Notes: generated by a model not told the origin, from the sequence alone. A DNA stretch of 64,000 bases from Streptomyces sp. TLI_105 (GCF_900105415.1 NZ_FNSM01000001.1:248001-312000), one strand, 5' to 3'; shown: positions 15,960 through 25,503, counted from the first letter of the stretch. Program-made: numbers and translations.

Positions 15960-16683
15960 CGACGAGGCTCTTCTCGCCGGCGGGGTCCTCGCCCAGCACG
16001 CCGCCGCGGGCGCCCGTACCGCTGTGGTCACCGCCACCTGGGCGCCGGACAGCCACCGGGCGCCCGAGCTCGCCGAGGCACTGGCCGTCCTCGGAGCCGG
16101 TACCCCACGTCTGCTCGGCTACGGCGACGCCCGCAACCCCGAAGCGGCTCCGGGGCAGGCCCGTCTCGTCGACGCGCCTCTCGACGAGGCCATCGGCCGT
16201 CTCGTCGCCCATCTCCGCGGCTTCAGGCCCGACATCGTCGTGACGCACGATGCGGTCGGGCAGCTGACGGGCCACCCCGACCATGTGCGGACGCACCAGA
16301 TCACCCTGCTCGCGGTCGAAGCGGCCGGCCATGCCCGCCTGCACCCTGAGGCGGGGCCGCCATGGTGGCCGGCCGCTCTGTACGCGGCCACTCACTCCGA
16401 GTCCGGTGTGGGCCTGCTCGGCCCGCTGATGGAGAGGGTGGGGAAGAGCGTGCTGACGGTTCCGGACGCGTACGTGACCACGAGCGTCGACGTCTCGCCG
16501 TGGGCCGACGTGAAGTGGCGCGCGATCCTCGCACACCGCGGCGAGGTCGCGCGCGAGCGGCCCCTGCCCGGTGTCCTCGCCCGCCTCCCCGAAGCCGACC
16601 GACACCGGATCATCCGGTCCGAGCAGTTCACCCGGCTCGGTCTCGGCCCCGCGCCGGCCGTAGCGGACCGGGTCACCGCCTGA
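15910..16683 (+). CDS. PIG-L family deacetylase
   Basis: 257 residues from GTG at 15910 behind GAAAGGA. Zinc-binding motif GVFAHPDDEALLAGG at ~12-26 and a second His pair in TGHPDHVRTHQ at ~120 are the hallmarks of the LmbE/PIG-L family (PF02585), which removes acetyl groups from N-acetylglucosamine-type amino sugars or related amides (MshB, Mca, BtrD, teicoplanin deacetylase). The enzyme suggests that an amino-sugar or acetylated amine passes through this pathway. Confidence 0.9.
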   Translation: MANPGMPSLMGVFAHPDDEALLAGGVLAQHAAAGARTAVVTATWAPDSHRAPELAEALAVLGAGTPRLLGYGDARNPEAAPGQARLVDAPLDEAIGRLVAHLRGFRPDIVVTHDAVGQLTGHPDHVRTHQITLLAVEAAGHARLHPEAGPPWWPAALYAATHSESGVGLLGPLMERVGKSVLTVPDAYVTTSVDVSPWADVKWRAILAHRGEVARERPLPGVLARLPEADRHRIIRSEQFTRLGLGPAPAVADRVTA

Positions 16684-16738
16684 CCCGCCCCCCTCACGTC
16701 CCTTCCCCCCGACACGAACTTCGCCGATCGGAGAAACT

Positions 16739-17830
16739 ATGACGACAAACACCGCTGATCAGCCGCCCTCGACGAAGATGACCGACGAGCAGTACGGGGC
16801 GTTGCGCGCGTCGGCGGCCCTGTGGGCCGGCACCTCCGTGTTGATCACCAACGAGCGGGGACAGGTCCTGGTCCAGAAGGTCGGCTACCGGCCCTTCCGC
16901 CTCCTGCCCGGCGGCGCCGTGGACAAGGGCGAGACCGCCGCCCAGGCCGCGGTCCGGGAAGTGGAAGAGGAACTCGGCGTCACCCTCACCGTCCGACGCG
17001 GCCTCGCGGTCGACTGGGTCTCCGCCGCCGCTGTCCAGGCACCTGAGGAGATGCGCTTCCCCGGCGAGATCCTGCACGTCTTCGACGGGGGCGTCTGGAG
17101 CGGGGAGCAGATCGCCGCGATCCGCCTGGCGGCGGACGAGATCCAGGCGGTCGAACTCGTCGAGCCCGCCGACCTGCCCACCCTCATGTCCCCGGGCGAC
17201 GCCCGCCGTGCCCTGTCCGCCCTCCGCGCCCGCGTCGACGACGCCGGTGTCGTCCTCCTGGAGGACGGCGTTCCGATCGCGCCGAGCGTCCTGGACCGGG
17301 CGGGCGTCCTGCGTACCGCCCGGGCACGGCACCACTTCCCCTTCCACGCCCACCCCGTCCCCGGCGATCTCGTGCTCCGGCAGGCCTGGTGCTGGGCCTT
17401 CGCCCCGGACGGCCGTGTCCTCGTGCTCCTCGAACCCGACACCGGAGCGGCCTGTCTGCCCGGCGGCACCCCGGAACCCGAGGACGGAGACGACCCCGAG
17501 GCCACGCTCGTCCGTGAAGCCCGAGAAGAGGCCGCGGCCGAACTGGCCGGCGCCGTGTATCTCGGATACCTGTCCGACCCCGACGAACCCTGCGCGCGCG
17601 TGCGCTACGCCGCGGCGCTCGCACGCGTCGGCGCGCCGCCGGTCGACCCGACCACCGGCCGCACGTACGTCCGCGTCCTGGCCACACCCGAGCAGGCGCT
17701 GGAGCTGTTCGACTGGGGCCCGGCCGCGACCGACCAGCTCGCGGCCGTCCACCGGGCCCGCGCCCTCCTTCACATCCCCCGGGCCGCCCGCCGGCCCGTC
17801 ACCGAGCTCCCCGGCCCCCACACCTGGTAG
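16739..17830 (+). CDS. Tandem Nudix protein (two Nudix domains)
   Basis: 363 residues, ATG with CGGAGAAA upstream. Domain 1 (~25-150) has a canonical Nudix box, GGAVDKGETAAQAAVREVEE followed by ELG, starting at ~58. Domain 2 (~200-330) has GGTPEPEDGD and LVREAREEAAAEL; the residue that should be the first Glu is Asp, so its activity is doubtful. Tandem Nudix proteins are unusual. This gene starts the last third of the operon, 55 bp after PIG-L. Confidence 0.87.
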   Translation: MTTNTADQPPSTKMTDEQYGALRASAALWAGTSVLITNERGQVLVQKVGYRPFRLLPGGAVDKGETAAQAAVREVEEELGVTLTVRRGLAVDWVSAAAVQAPEEMRFPGEILHVFDGGVWSGEQIAAIRLAADEIQAVELVEPADLPTLMSPGDARRALSALRARVDDAGVVLLEDGVPIAPSVLDRAGVLRTARARHHFPFHAHPVPGDLVLRQAWCWAFAPDGRVLVLLEPDTGAACLPGGTPEPEDGDDPEATLVREAREEAAAELAGAVYLGYLSDPDEPCARVRYAAALARVGAPPVDPTTGRTYVRVLATPEQALELFDWGPAATDQLAAVHRARALLHIPRAARRPVTELPGPHTW

Positions 17831-17857
17831 CCCCAGCCCGAAGAAGAGCGAGGAACC

Positions 17858-18724
17858 ATGACCAGCACTCCCGCCTCATCCCCTGTCTTCCCGAGCTCGT
17901 CCGACGAGCCCCTCGCCGTGCCCGCCTACCCCGACGCTCCGGCCCCGGTCCTCGTGAACCGCGCCGCCGACCTGTCCGAGCCGGAGGAGGTATCCGGGTC
18001 CACCCGGCCTCCGGTCGAGTTCCTCGATGCCCGCGTGCTGGTGTTCGCCGAGCAGGCGACGCCTGTCCTCTCCTCCTGGGAGGAACGTGAGGTGGACCGG
18101 CTCTGGGAGGAGACGACGGCCCGCAACCCCGCCGCGTTCGACGGCCCGCTGGTGGCCGCCCTCGGCCTCGACCGGCCCGGAGACGGAAGCCTGGTCGTGC
18201 GCTGGGCCCCGATGACGTACCGCTACCGTGCCCTCCGCCGGCTACGGCCGCCCGAGCAGGTCCCCGGGTCTGTGTTCGTCACCGTTCTCCTGCCCACCGA
18301 GAGGGGGCTCGTGGTCGGGCGCGGGTCTCCCGCCACAGCGGCGCCCGGCCGGTGGACCCTGCCGGGCGGCGCGGTCGAACCACCCTTGGCCGGCCAGGCC
18401 CTGAACACGGCAGAGCTGCGCCGGCACGCCGCCCGCGAGCTGGTCGAGGAGACCGGTGTGCGCGTCGCCGTCGAGGAGCTGCGGCTGTGGGCCCTCACCC
18501 GAGGGAGCCGGTTCGGCAGCCTCGGCTTCCACTTTCTCTGCCCGCCCGTCTCCGGGGCGCTCGTACGCCGCCTGCACGCGGACCTGTCTGTCGTGCAGAC
18601 CGGGGCCGGCACAGGGCCGGAACTCGACGAGATCGGCTTCGCACCCTCGCCGGCCGCAGCCGGTCGCCTCGGCTTGACGGCGGACTACCTGCCTCAGGTG
18701 TTCGACCGGTACTTCACCGTCTGA
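17858..18724 (+). CDS. Nudix hydrolase with N-terminal extension and expanded box
   Basis: 288 residues, ATG behind GAGCGAGGAA, 27 bp after the tandem Nudix gene. The first ~125 residues have no recognised domain. The Nudix domain follows: GGAVEPPLAGQALNTAELRR then HAARELVEETG, where about eight extra residues separate the first Gly from the REx2EE helix. LGFHFLCPP and the C-terminal DYLPQVFDRYF are typical Nudix strands and helix. It is the last recognisable gene of the operon and is followed by IS debris. Confidence 0.82.
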   Translation: MTSTPASSPVFPSSSDEPLAVPAYPDAPAPVLVNRAADLSEPEEVSGSTRPPVEFLDARVLVFAEQATPVLSSWEEREVDRLWEETTARNPAAFDGPLVAALGLDRPGDGSLVVRWAPMTYRYRALRRLRPPEQVPGSVFVTVLLPTERGLVVGRGSPATAAPGRWTLPGGAVEPPLAGQALNTAELRRHAARELVEETGVRVAVEELRLWALTRGSRFGSLGFHFLCPPVSGALVRRLHADLSVVQTGAGTGPELDEIGFAPSPAAAGRLGLTADYLPQVFDRYFTV

Positions 18725-18769
18725 CCTGGGCGACACCGTCTCCCCCGAATCTCCGCGCTCACGAAGGGA

Positions 18770-18950
18770 TGCCGTGCCGGATACCGGAGAAGCCGACGCC
18801 GGGCACCGGCGGGTGCGGACCCGGGTCGGGCACGCCTTCGCCCGCATGAAGCACTACGAGATCCTCCGCGACCGCCGTCAAGGAGGGAACGGCCGCCATC
18901 AGGCGGTCCAGACGGTCGCCCCCCTGCACAACCTCGCCCTCGCCGCATGA
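18770..18950 (+). pseudogene. C-terminal fragment of IS5-type transposase (fragment 1)
   Basis: The frame ending at 18950 reads VRTRVGHAFARMKHYEILRD, then HQAVQTVAPLHNLALAA, the C-terminus of DDE transposases of the IS5-like group. Nothing of the N-terminal half is present; the fragment begins abruptly after the Nudix gene. The last ~60 codons only. Confidence 0.75.
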
Positions 18951-19163
18951 CCAGACCGGCCACAAGCCGGGCCCCGACCTGCCCGGACGCAGCCTTCTGC
19001 AACACGCTTCAACGGCTCTCCCCCACGTAATCCTGCTGCGGCAAGATCTCGGTCGCGGCTGGTGTGATCACGGCGTCAGAACCGTTCTGGACAGCTCTCT
19101 TCACCGGGCTGAGCCCGCCTACTGCTCGACCTGTGCGCGGCACACGCTGGGATCGCCGCCTCC

Positions 19164-19514
19164 TTGCCGGCCGTACGGCTCCTGGGCCTGCCCGGCACGG
19201 CCAAGGACGGCCTCACCCTCAGCAGCCGCGGCATCGGACTGGGCCCGCCGAACAACCTCGTGGTCATGTACTGGCACGAGATCAAGGTCCTGGAACTGAC
19301 GCGGCACACCGGGGGGACAGAGCTGATCGTCCACCTCGACGTGGTGCGGCAGCTGCCCACGGGTTCCCACCACCCGACCCGGGTCCGCAGTGGCCGCGAC
19401 GGCGTCACCCGCATCCGTACGCGCAGACTCACCCCACTTGGCACCGCGCCCCGACTGCCCGACGCCGCCCACGCGTTCGCAAGGCCGCAGCGGATCCGGG
19501 TGAGTGAAGGCTGA
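19164..19514 (+). CDS. Hypothetical protein or fragment
   Basis: A 116-residue frame with TTG start and normal Streptomyces codon bias. The stretch LGPPNNLVVMYWHEIKVLEL, followed by ELIVHLDVVRQLP, looks like real protein, but no start with a ribosome binding site is evident and it lies between two transposase fragments. No family recognised; possibly a decayed gene. Confidence 0.3.
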   Translation: MPAVRLLGLPGTAKDGLTLSSRGIGLGPPNNLVVMYWHEIKVLELTRHTGGTELIVHLDVVRQLPTGSHHPTRVRSGRDGVTRIRTRRLTPLGTAPRLPDAAHAFARPQRIRVSEG

Positions 19515-19619
19515 ACGGACGGGTCCGGGCCGACCGGAGCTTCCGGGGGGGCGTCGGCAGGAGTCGAGGCATGCCGGGATGAGGGGCCGTGCGGAGCCGC
19601 CGGCTCTGCTGCCGCATCA

Positions 19620-20110
19620 CGGAGGGCCTTCCGCTGTCCGAGCCGCCCGCGTCGCCGCGTGCCCCGGCTCGCGAGGCGTTCCATCGTGTCCCGGGAACCA
19701 GTGGATCGCTCGTGTCTTCGGAGTGACGCCGACACCCGCCTGGTGGTCACGGTCGGTCGGCCGTTGCCGGGCAACTGCCATGACGCTCGGGCCTGGGCGG
19801 AACCCGGCGCCAAGGAAGCCGTCGGGAAGACGATGACCAGCGCAGACGGCGGCTATCGCGGACCGGGACTTGTGATCCCGTACCGACGGCACGGCAAGGA
19901 CGAAGAAATACCGGGCTGGAAGGCCTCCCACAGCAAGTCCCACAAGCAGGTCCGCGCCCGCGTCGAGCACGTCTTTGCCCGGATGAAGGCCTGGGAAGAT
20001 CCGGTGTGACTGCCGCCCGCGAGGCGCCGGCGGGCACCACGCGATGCATGGCATCGCCTGCCTGCACGACCTCGCCTCACCGAACAGCCCTGCCGCGCAG
20101 GGGATCGAGG
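19620..20110 (+). pseudogene. Central/C-terminal fragment of IS5-type transposase (fragment 2)
   Basis: Frame 19659-20009 reads DADTRLVVTVGRPLPGNCHD, TSADGGYRGPGLVIPYRR and HKQVRARVEHVFARMKAW, the catalytic core and C-terminal helix of an IS5-like DDE transposase. A frameshift near 19995 shifts the remaining C-terminus (HHAMHGIACLHDLA) into another frame. The N-terminal DNA-binding part is missing. Confidence 0.8.
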
Positions 20111-20317
20111 GCGAGGCACTGCGTTCCACGAAGGACGTCGTACGTCGATGGTCGATGAAGGTGGCGTTCCCACGGCTCGATGTCCGGTTTCCCTGGGCAC
20201 TGTCCGGGCGATCTTGGCTGTGGAAGGATGCTGCCGTGATCGACATTCGAAGGGGTCGCGCCGCGTAGAACGCCGGCTTCACTTCGGCGGCGGGAACATG
20301 GCTGGAAGAGCCCCTGG

Positions 20318-20667
20318 GTGCGTTATCGCGATGTTCCTGGCCTGTCGGGTGCGGCGAATGCAGCCGTCCGCGTGCTCGAGCGGGGCCGACTGGCGCCGGG
20401 TGTGGTGTCTGTCGCGCTGAGCGTATGGTCCGTACGCGTCCACGGCATCCCACGCCGGTGGAGGCGGTGGGAGGCCGAGTTCACCTGCCCGTGCTGCGGC
20501 GAGGGCTGGGGCCGCGACACGCTGCAAGAGGCTCTGTCCATGCTGCCGCCGAGGGCCGCCGACGAACTGCGGGTGCAGGTCGAGCGCCTGGACGAGGGCT
20601 CCTCAGACGAACACACCACGAACCCATGGCAGATCCGGAGTTGACATGGTGGCATCGCAGGTGGTGA
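20318..20667 (+). pseudogene. Small Zn-ribbon-like hypothetical with probable C-terminal frameshift
   Basis: From a GTG at 20318 the frame reads RYRDVPGLSGAANAAVRVL and EAEFTCPCCGEGWGRDTL; the CxxC resembles half of a zinc site. The frame ends at 20644 with an odd tail, while the overlapping frame ends at 20667 with ADPELTWWHRRW, which looks like the natural C-terminus. A single frameshift near 20590-20610 would join them. Could be a true mutation or a sequence error. Confidence 0.4.
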
Positions 20668-21347
20668 CCGTGCCGATGTCGTTCACTGCCCCTTTGGCCC
20701 GGGAACCCCGTTCGCGTGGACCTTCACCACGCCGTACCACACTTGCCGCTGCACGGCCCGGGGCAGCACCCGCAGCCTGGCTGTCAGCCGACCGGACAGG
20801 AACCGCGAGGTGCGGCTGGACAGATCGATCGAATGGGGTCTCCCCTGCTCGAGCGGAGCCGAGAGCTCGGGGAAGGGCGGGCAAGCACGCGAAGCTCCCG
20901 GCAGACACGGGCGATCTTGGTCGAGAACCCGTCCACCAGGAGCTTCGTCATTGCGCAGGACTGTCCGACTCGCGGTCAACACCGCCAGCTTGGAAAAGGC
21001 TCAGTACCTTCGGATCGACCTGCGGTATCTGGCACCGGACGCAGGCGTGATCGGTGCACACCGGGCCTGCACCGTGCTGTCCTCCAAGAGCACACCGGCC
21101 TTGCCCGCATGGCCTTCCGCCGCCTCCGGCTCCCCCGTAATCGGGTTTCCCCTTCCCCTGGCACAGACCTTCAGGGCGCCGACTTCGGTCTGGTCGACGG
21201 CGAGGGACAGTGCCGGTGGAGTGAAGCCGAGGCGGCATCGGCGCGGCGACGGTGCCGCGATGAGACCGGCTCGGAGAGGCTGTCCGCCGAAGATTGGATG
21301 CCGTCGAGAGGGACGGCATCCACTGGCACCATCAAGGAGACCGCTTC
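20668..21347. other. Degenerate region without a confident gene
   Basis: About 680 bp with no convincing coding frame. A minus-strand stretch near 20850-20750 (SIDLSSRTSRFLSGRL) faintly resembles the N-terminus of another transposase. The last ~40 bases carry the ribosome binding site of the SnoaL-like gene. Confidence 0.35.
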
Positions 21348-21764
21348 ATGTCCGTCGAGACCAACAAGGCGCTGGTACGCCGACTTTTCGAAGAAGTGCT
21401 CAACGGGCGGCGCGTGGAGGTCGTCGACGAGCTGGCCTCGACGGACTATCAGGAAAACGACCCGCTGCCCGGGCAGCGCGAGGGACGTGAGGGGCTGAAG
21501 GATCGAGTGACCATGCTCGTGGAAGGGCTGTCCCCCACCTTCAGCATCGAGGACCTCATCGCAGAGGGAGACCGCGTCGTGATCCGTTGGACCAACAACG
21601 CCACTCACTCCGGAACTTTCCTGGGCATTCCCCCGACAGGACGATCATGCCGCTTCGCCGGAATCGACATCTTCCGGCTGGAAGACGGTCGACTCGTCGA
21701 GCACTGGGACGTCGTCGACCAGCTCTCCATGCTCCAGCAACTGAATCTGCTGCCGTCATCCTGA
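21348..21764 (+). CDS. SnoaL-like/ester cyclase family protein
   Basis: 138 residues, ATG behind AAGGAG. Pattern NKALVRRLFEEVLNGRRVEV, then YQENDPLPGQREG, GDRVVIRWTNNATHSGTFLG and GIDIFRLEDGRLVEHWDVVD is the SnoaL-like polyketide cyclase/NTF2 fold (PF07366). Members range from polyketide aldol cyclases to proteins of unknown role; no polyketide genes are nearby. Converges on the XRE gene. Confidence 0.88.
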   Translation: MSVETNKALVRRLFEEVLNGRRVEVVDELASTDYQENDPLPGQREGREGLKDRVTMLVEGLSPTFSIEDLIAEGDRVVIRWTNNATHSGTFLGIPPTGRSCRFAGIDIFRLEDGRLVEHWDVVDQLSMLQQLNLLPSS

Positions 21765-22094
21765 GCCCGAGGGGCGAAGGTGACGGGGAGCTCGACGGAC
21801 CCGCACCGCACGTTCCCGGACCAGCGACTCCCCACACGCGAGCACACGGAACACGTCCGTCACCAGCCCTCCAGCGCGGCGACCGCAAGGGACGGACAGT
21901 CGGGCGAGCCTGGCTGCGGCAGGCCGGGCAACCGGGTGACCACGCGACGCGGCCGAGGGTACGGAGAGCCGTTTCCCACGGACCTTGAAACCCGCGCCGG
22001 GGTGAGACCCCCGTGGGTGCGGGGAGAAGGTGAACAGCCCGGCCTGGACCGACTTGCAGCGGGGGCCATCCTTGCGAGTGCCAGGAGCAGGTGA
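21765..22094. other. Intergenic region between convergent genes
   Basis: 330 bp between the SnoaL-like gene and the XRE gene. No gene or clear terminator seen; two TGATCA palindromes lie four bases apart at its right end near 22088. Confidence 0.35.
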
Positions 22095-23012
22095 TCAAAC
22101 CTGATCAAGCGCTGGTCGTACGGGCGGACGTCCTTCGCTCTCCATCGAATGCGGGGTGGCGGGGGCCGTGATCTCGGGTGCGGTCCAGCTGGCCAGGACC
22201 TGTAGGGCCTGGGCGGTTTCGGAGCCGGGTTCGACGTTGTAGACGCACAGGGTCTGTTCCGCGTCGCCGGGGGCCTGGAAGGACTCATAGGAGAAGTGCA
22301 GGTCTCCGACGAAGGGGTGGTGGTAGCGCTTGGTGCCGTGGGTGCGACGCAGCACCCGGTGGTCGTTCCACCAGGCGGTGAACTCGGTGCACTGGAGGGT
22401 GAGTTCACCGACGAGGTCGGCGAGCTGCCGGTCGTGGGGGTAGCGGCCCGCTTCCAGCCGGAGGATGGCCACCGTCTCCGCGGCGATCCGTTCCCAGTCG
22501 CCCACGCGCTCGCGGGCCTGGGGGTCCAGGAGGTAGTAGCGTGCCAGGTTGCGGCGGGTGGCGGGCAGGGCGTCGAAGTCGGTGAGGACCGCCCTGGCGA
22601 GCCGGTTGGAGGCCAGCACGTCGGTGCGCCGGCCCAGGATGAAGGCCGGCACGTGGCTGAGGGTCTCCAGCATCAGGTGCAGGCCCGGCCGGACCCGCTG
22701 GGCCCTGGCCGGCGCGCGGCGTGCAGTCCGGGCTCCGGACCGCAGAAGGTCGGTGAGGTGCTCGCGTTCGGTCTCGTCCAGCCGCAGCGCGCGGGCGATC
22801 GCTTCCACGACCTCGGTGGAGGGGTTGCCCGCCCGTCCTTGCTCCAGACGCGTGTAGTACTCGGTGCTGACGCCGGCCAAGCGGGCCGCCTCGTCCCTGC
22901 GCAGGCCGGGAACGCGACGGACCCGTCCGTCGGAGGGCAGTCCGGCCTCTTCGGCGGTGATTCGCGCGCGCCGTGAGCGCAGGAAGCCGGAGATTTCCTT
23001 GGTGCGGTCCAT
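22095..23012 (-). CDS. XRE-family regulator with MmyB-like ligand-binding domain
   Basis: 305 residues. N-terminal helix-turn-helix (~1-75: FLRSRRARITAEEAGLP, then LRRDEAARLAGVSTEYYTRL) and a C-terminal MmyB-type domain (~105-270) that includes ILGRRTDVLASNRLARAVLTD and QCTEFTAWWNDH. Such regulators usually control an adjacent divergent oxidoreductase; here an SDR gene starts 181 bp away on the other strand, the likely target. Confidence 0.92.
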   Translation of the reverse strand: MDRTKEISGFLRSRRARITAEEAGLPSDGRVRRVPGLRRDEAARLAGVSTEYYTRLEQGRAGNPSTEVVEAIARALRLDETEREHLTDLLRSGARTARRAPARAQRVRPGLHLMLETLSHVPAFILGRRTDVLASNRLARAVLTDFDALPATRRNLARYYLLDPQARERVGDWERIAAETVAILRLEAGRYPHDRQLADLVGELTLQCTEFTAWWNDHRVLRRTHGTKRYHHPFVGDLHFSYESFQAPGDAEQTLCVYNVEPGSETAQALQVLASWTAPEITAPATPHSMESEGRPPVRPALDQV

Positions 23013-23193
23013 GCCTCCAGTGTGAGCACGTCAGCGCTGCCTTGTCCGCTCCAAGGTGGCCCTGCGGGTACCAGTCTGGGCAGGGCCAGTCATGGCGTCC
23101 TGAGGGGCCCGTCCGGGTGGTGTGCTGGATGTGCGGTTGGCGGAGCCGGCCGCGACCTCACCCTCCTCACCTGCCCTTTGGAAGGTACGCATC

Positions 23194-23970
23194 ATGTCCA
23201 CGAACACCATGTCCCAGCCCCTGGCCGGTCGCGTCGCGGTCGTCACCGGCGCCTCCAGCGGCATCGGTGAGGCGTCCGCCGAGCGACTGGCGTCCCTGGG
23301 TGCCCGCGTCGTCGTCCTGGCGCGGCGTGCCGACCGGTTGGCGGACCTCGTCATCCGTATCGAGAAGAACGGCGGCAGGGCGGTGGCGATCGCTGCCGAC
23401 GTGACCGACGCCGTCGCTCTGCAGGGCGCCGCCGATCGGGTGGAGGCCGAGTTCGGCGGTGCCGACCTGCTCCTGAACAACGCCGGCGTCATGCTGCCCG
23501 CTCCGATCGAGGAGCTGGCGACGGACCAGTGGAAGCACCAGATCGACCTGAACATCACCGGTCTGATGAACGCGATCGGCGCGTTCACCCCGCAGCTGGT
23601 GAAGGCCGCTGCCGAACGCGGTGTGGCCGATCTGATCAACACCTCATCGATCGCGGCGCAGAACATCTTCCCGAACTTCGCGGTCTACTCCGGCACCAAG
23701 GCGTACGTGACCCACCTCTCCCGCCACCTCCGGGCCGAGCTGGGCCCGAAGAACGTGCGTGTCTCGGCGATCGAGCCGGGCATCGTCGGCACCGAGCTGC
23801 AGAGTCACGTCACCGACCAGGGCGCCCGGGACTGGCTGGCCGACTCCAGGGAGACCATGGAGTGGCTCACGGCTCAGGACATCGCAGAGACCGTCGGCTT
23901 CATCGCCACACTGCCGCCGCGGGTGAACCTCCAGCAGGTCACCATCATGCCCACCGGTCAGGCCGGCTGA
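23194..23970 (+). CDS. Short-chain dehydrogenase/reductase
   Basis: 258 residues, ATG behind GGAAGG. Cofactor motif TGASSGIG at 18-25, LLLNNAGV, catalytic Ser in INTSSIA and Tyr/Lys in YSGTKAYV. The ADVTD segment and an Arg-rich stretch after strand 2 (LARRADRL) suggest NADP(H). Similar SDRs in this arrangement are divergent from MmyB-type XRE regulators. Substrate unknown. Confidence 0.92.
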   Translation: MSTNTMSQPLAGRVAVVTGASSGIGEASAERLASLGARVVVLARRADRLADLVIRIEKNGGRAVAIAADVTDAVALQGAADRVEAEFGGADLLLNNAGVMLPAPIEELATDQWKHQIDLNITGLMNAIGAFTPQLVKAAAERGVADLINTSSIAAQNIFPNFAVYSGTKAYVTHLSRHLRAELGPKNVRVSAIEPGIVGTELQSHVTDQGARDWLADSRETMEWLTAQDIAETVGFIATLPPRVNLQQVTIMPTGQAG

Positions 23971-23986
23971 CCGACGGTTCATCGGC

Positions 23987-24013
23987 GCGGGCCCGCCGCC
24001 TGCGCGGGCCCGC
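23987..24013 (+). terminator. Hairpin after the SDR gene
   Basis: Two copies of GCGGGCCCGC, itself palindromic, separated by seven bases and able to form a 10-bp stem 16 bp downstream of the SDR stop. No T-run, as is common in Streptomyces. Confidence 0.6.
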
Positions 24014-24063
24014 ACGCCCGCAGGACTCCACCGGCGCATGAGCAGCTGCCGGTCCGGCCATCG

Positions 24064-24657
24064 GTGATCACCCGGTTCCTGGGTGCCGGCCACCACGCCT
24101 CTTGGGTGACCGGCGACGAGGTCTACAGCTGCAACCCGAGTCTGCGCGTCGCCCTGGAGACAGGCGGTACCGGCCACGTGCTCGCGGTAGCCCGTCACCA
24201 CGAACCCACCACCCAGGCCGGGAAGTCCCCTGCCGGTGCCCTCGCCAAGAAGTCCCCCAAGGAGGTCTGGCAGAAGCTGCTTGCCGAAGTCAGAGCCAGA
24301 GCCCAGGGGCAACGCTTCCGTGTCTGGGGCCACATCGACCCACCCAGCGCTCCCCAGGCCGCCGCCACCTGCTGATCCGTCGTTACGCGCCCTGGTCTCG
24401 CTGGGTGACCCTCGCCAGGCTCGCCCACGCCTTCCTCCCCGCCGTCCGCGCCGACGACCCCACCCGCTGGCACGCTCGGGACAAGCGGATCCCTCTCACC
24501 CTGCGACGAGATCGCCCGTTTGTTCATCGCCCTCGTTGCCCAGCGCGTCCACGACACGGTCCATCGGATCCGCTGGTCCCACTGGAGACACCGCCACCAG
24601 GCCCGATCTCAAGCGAGCCGCGGACCCGGCCGGCATCATCACGATCTACCGCGGGAG
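24064..24657 (+). pseudogene. Degenerate IS701-type transposase
   Basis: HHASWVTGDEVYSCNPSLRV and GTGHVLAVARHHE match the catalytic region of IS701-like DDE transposases. After 24375 the match moves to another frame (HLLIRRYAPWS), then to SLSPCDEIARLFIALV and RIRWSHWRHRHQARSQAS, the usual C-terminus. The N-terminal ~200 residues are absent. Inactive. Confidence 0.78.
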
Positions 24658-24675
24658 TACTAAGGTCTGGGATCC

Positions 24676-25233
24676 ATGCGACTGATCGAGATGGAGATCG
24701 CCCGGCAGGACTGGAAGAGCATGCTGTGCGGATGCGGCGACTCTGCAGAGCATCTTGCCGGGTATCTGATGCAGCTTGCGGGGCGTGGGCCCGAGCAGAG
24801 GCCGATCCATGTCAGCCTTGAAGGTCATGTCTGGTCGCCGGCGGTCCTGTGGGAACCGGCACCTGCGGTGACGTCCGTCGCTCTGGCGGCCCTCGCTGAC
24901 GAGACGGCGCCGCCGGCACGCACGTGGTTTCTCGACCTCCTCCAGCTCATGGTCGTAGGAGAGGCGACGGACTGGGAATCCGCCCGCAAGGGATTCGATC
25001 TTCCGGAACTGTGCAGGGCCCACGCTACGCAAGGCATTTGGCTCCTCTACGAGGAGGTGATGTCAAACCGGTCACTCGGCGCCGCCGACACCGCGTTCGA
25101 GATTCTGACAGTGATAGAGCCCGACAGAGCTCGCCTGCAGCGGCTTCGCGAGATCGCGGCCGAGTGGCTGCCTGTGTGCTGTCGAACCGGCCAATGCGAT
25201 GACGACTTCGATGATTCTGGTGGATCGTGTTGA
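24676..25233 (+). CDS. Conserved-looking hypothetical protein
   Basis: 185 residues, all-helical appearance, ending in a Cys-rich acidic tail (CCRTGQCDDDFDDSGGSC). No known domain; the helical-repeat look (LADETAPPARTWFLDLLQLM) recalls proteins that appear beside SUKH/immunity genes in Streptomyces, but that is only an impression. Weak ribosome binding site. Flanked by IS remnants on both sides. Confidence 0.65.
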   Translation: MRLIEMEIARQDWKSMLCGCGDSAEHLAGYLMQLAGRGPEQRPIHVSLEGHVWSPAVLWEPAPAVTSVALAALADETAPPARTWFLDLLQLMVVGEATDWESARKGFDLPELCRAHATQGIWLLYEEVMSNRSLGAADTAFEILTVIEPDRARLQRLREIAAEWLPVCCRTGQCDDDFDDSGGSC

Positions 25234-25339
25234 GACCGCGTCACCCCTCAAATCGCCGAACCCGCAGGAACCCAGTACTACGAGCGCCTGCGTCAGCTCG
25301 CCCCACTCGCGGCAAGGGCTCTCTCCAGCACCAAATGAA

Positions 25340-25451
25340 ACGGCCTCCACCACCCACGGTGGCAGTGAAATCCTGCTGCCGTCTCAAAGGTGACGGCTTC
25401 CCCCATGCCATGCTCGGCATCACCTGCCTGTACAACCTCACCGCCGGGTGA
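25340..25451 (+). pseudogene. C-terminal fragment of IS5-type transposase (fragment 3)
   Basis: The last codons before 25451 read CCRLKGDGFPHAMLGITCLY followed by NLTAG, the C-terminus of the same transposase group as fragments 1 and 2. Confidence 0.7.
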
Positions 25452-25503
25452 AGAAGAACAGGCAGGCCGACGAACGCCTCGTCGATCGTTCACGGGAGAG
25501 GGC

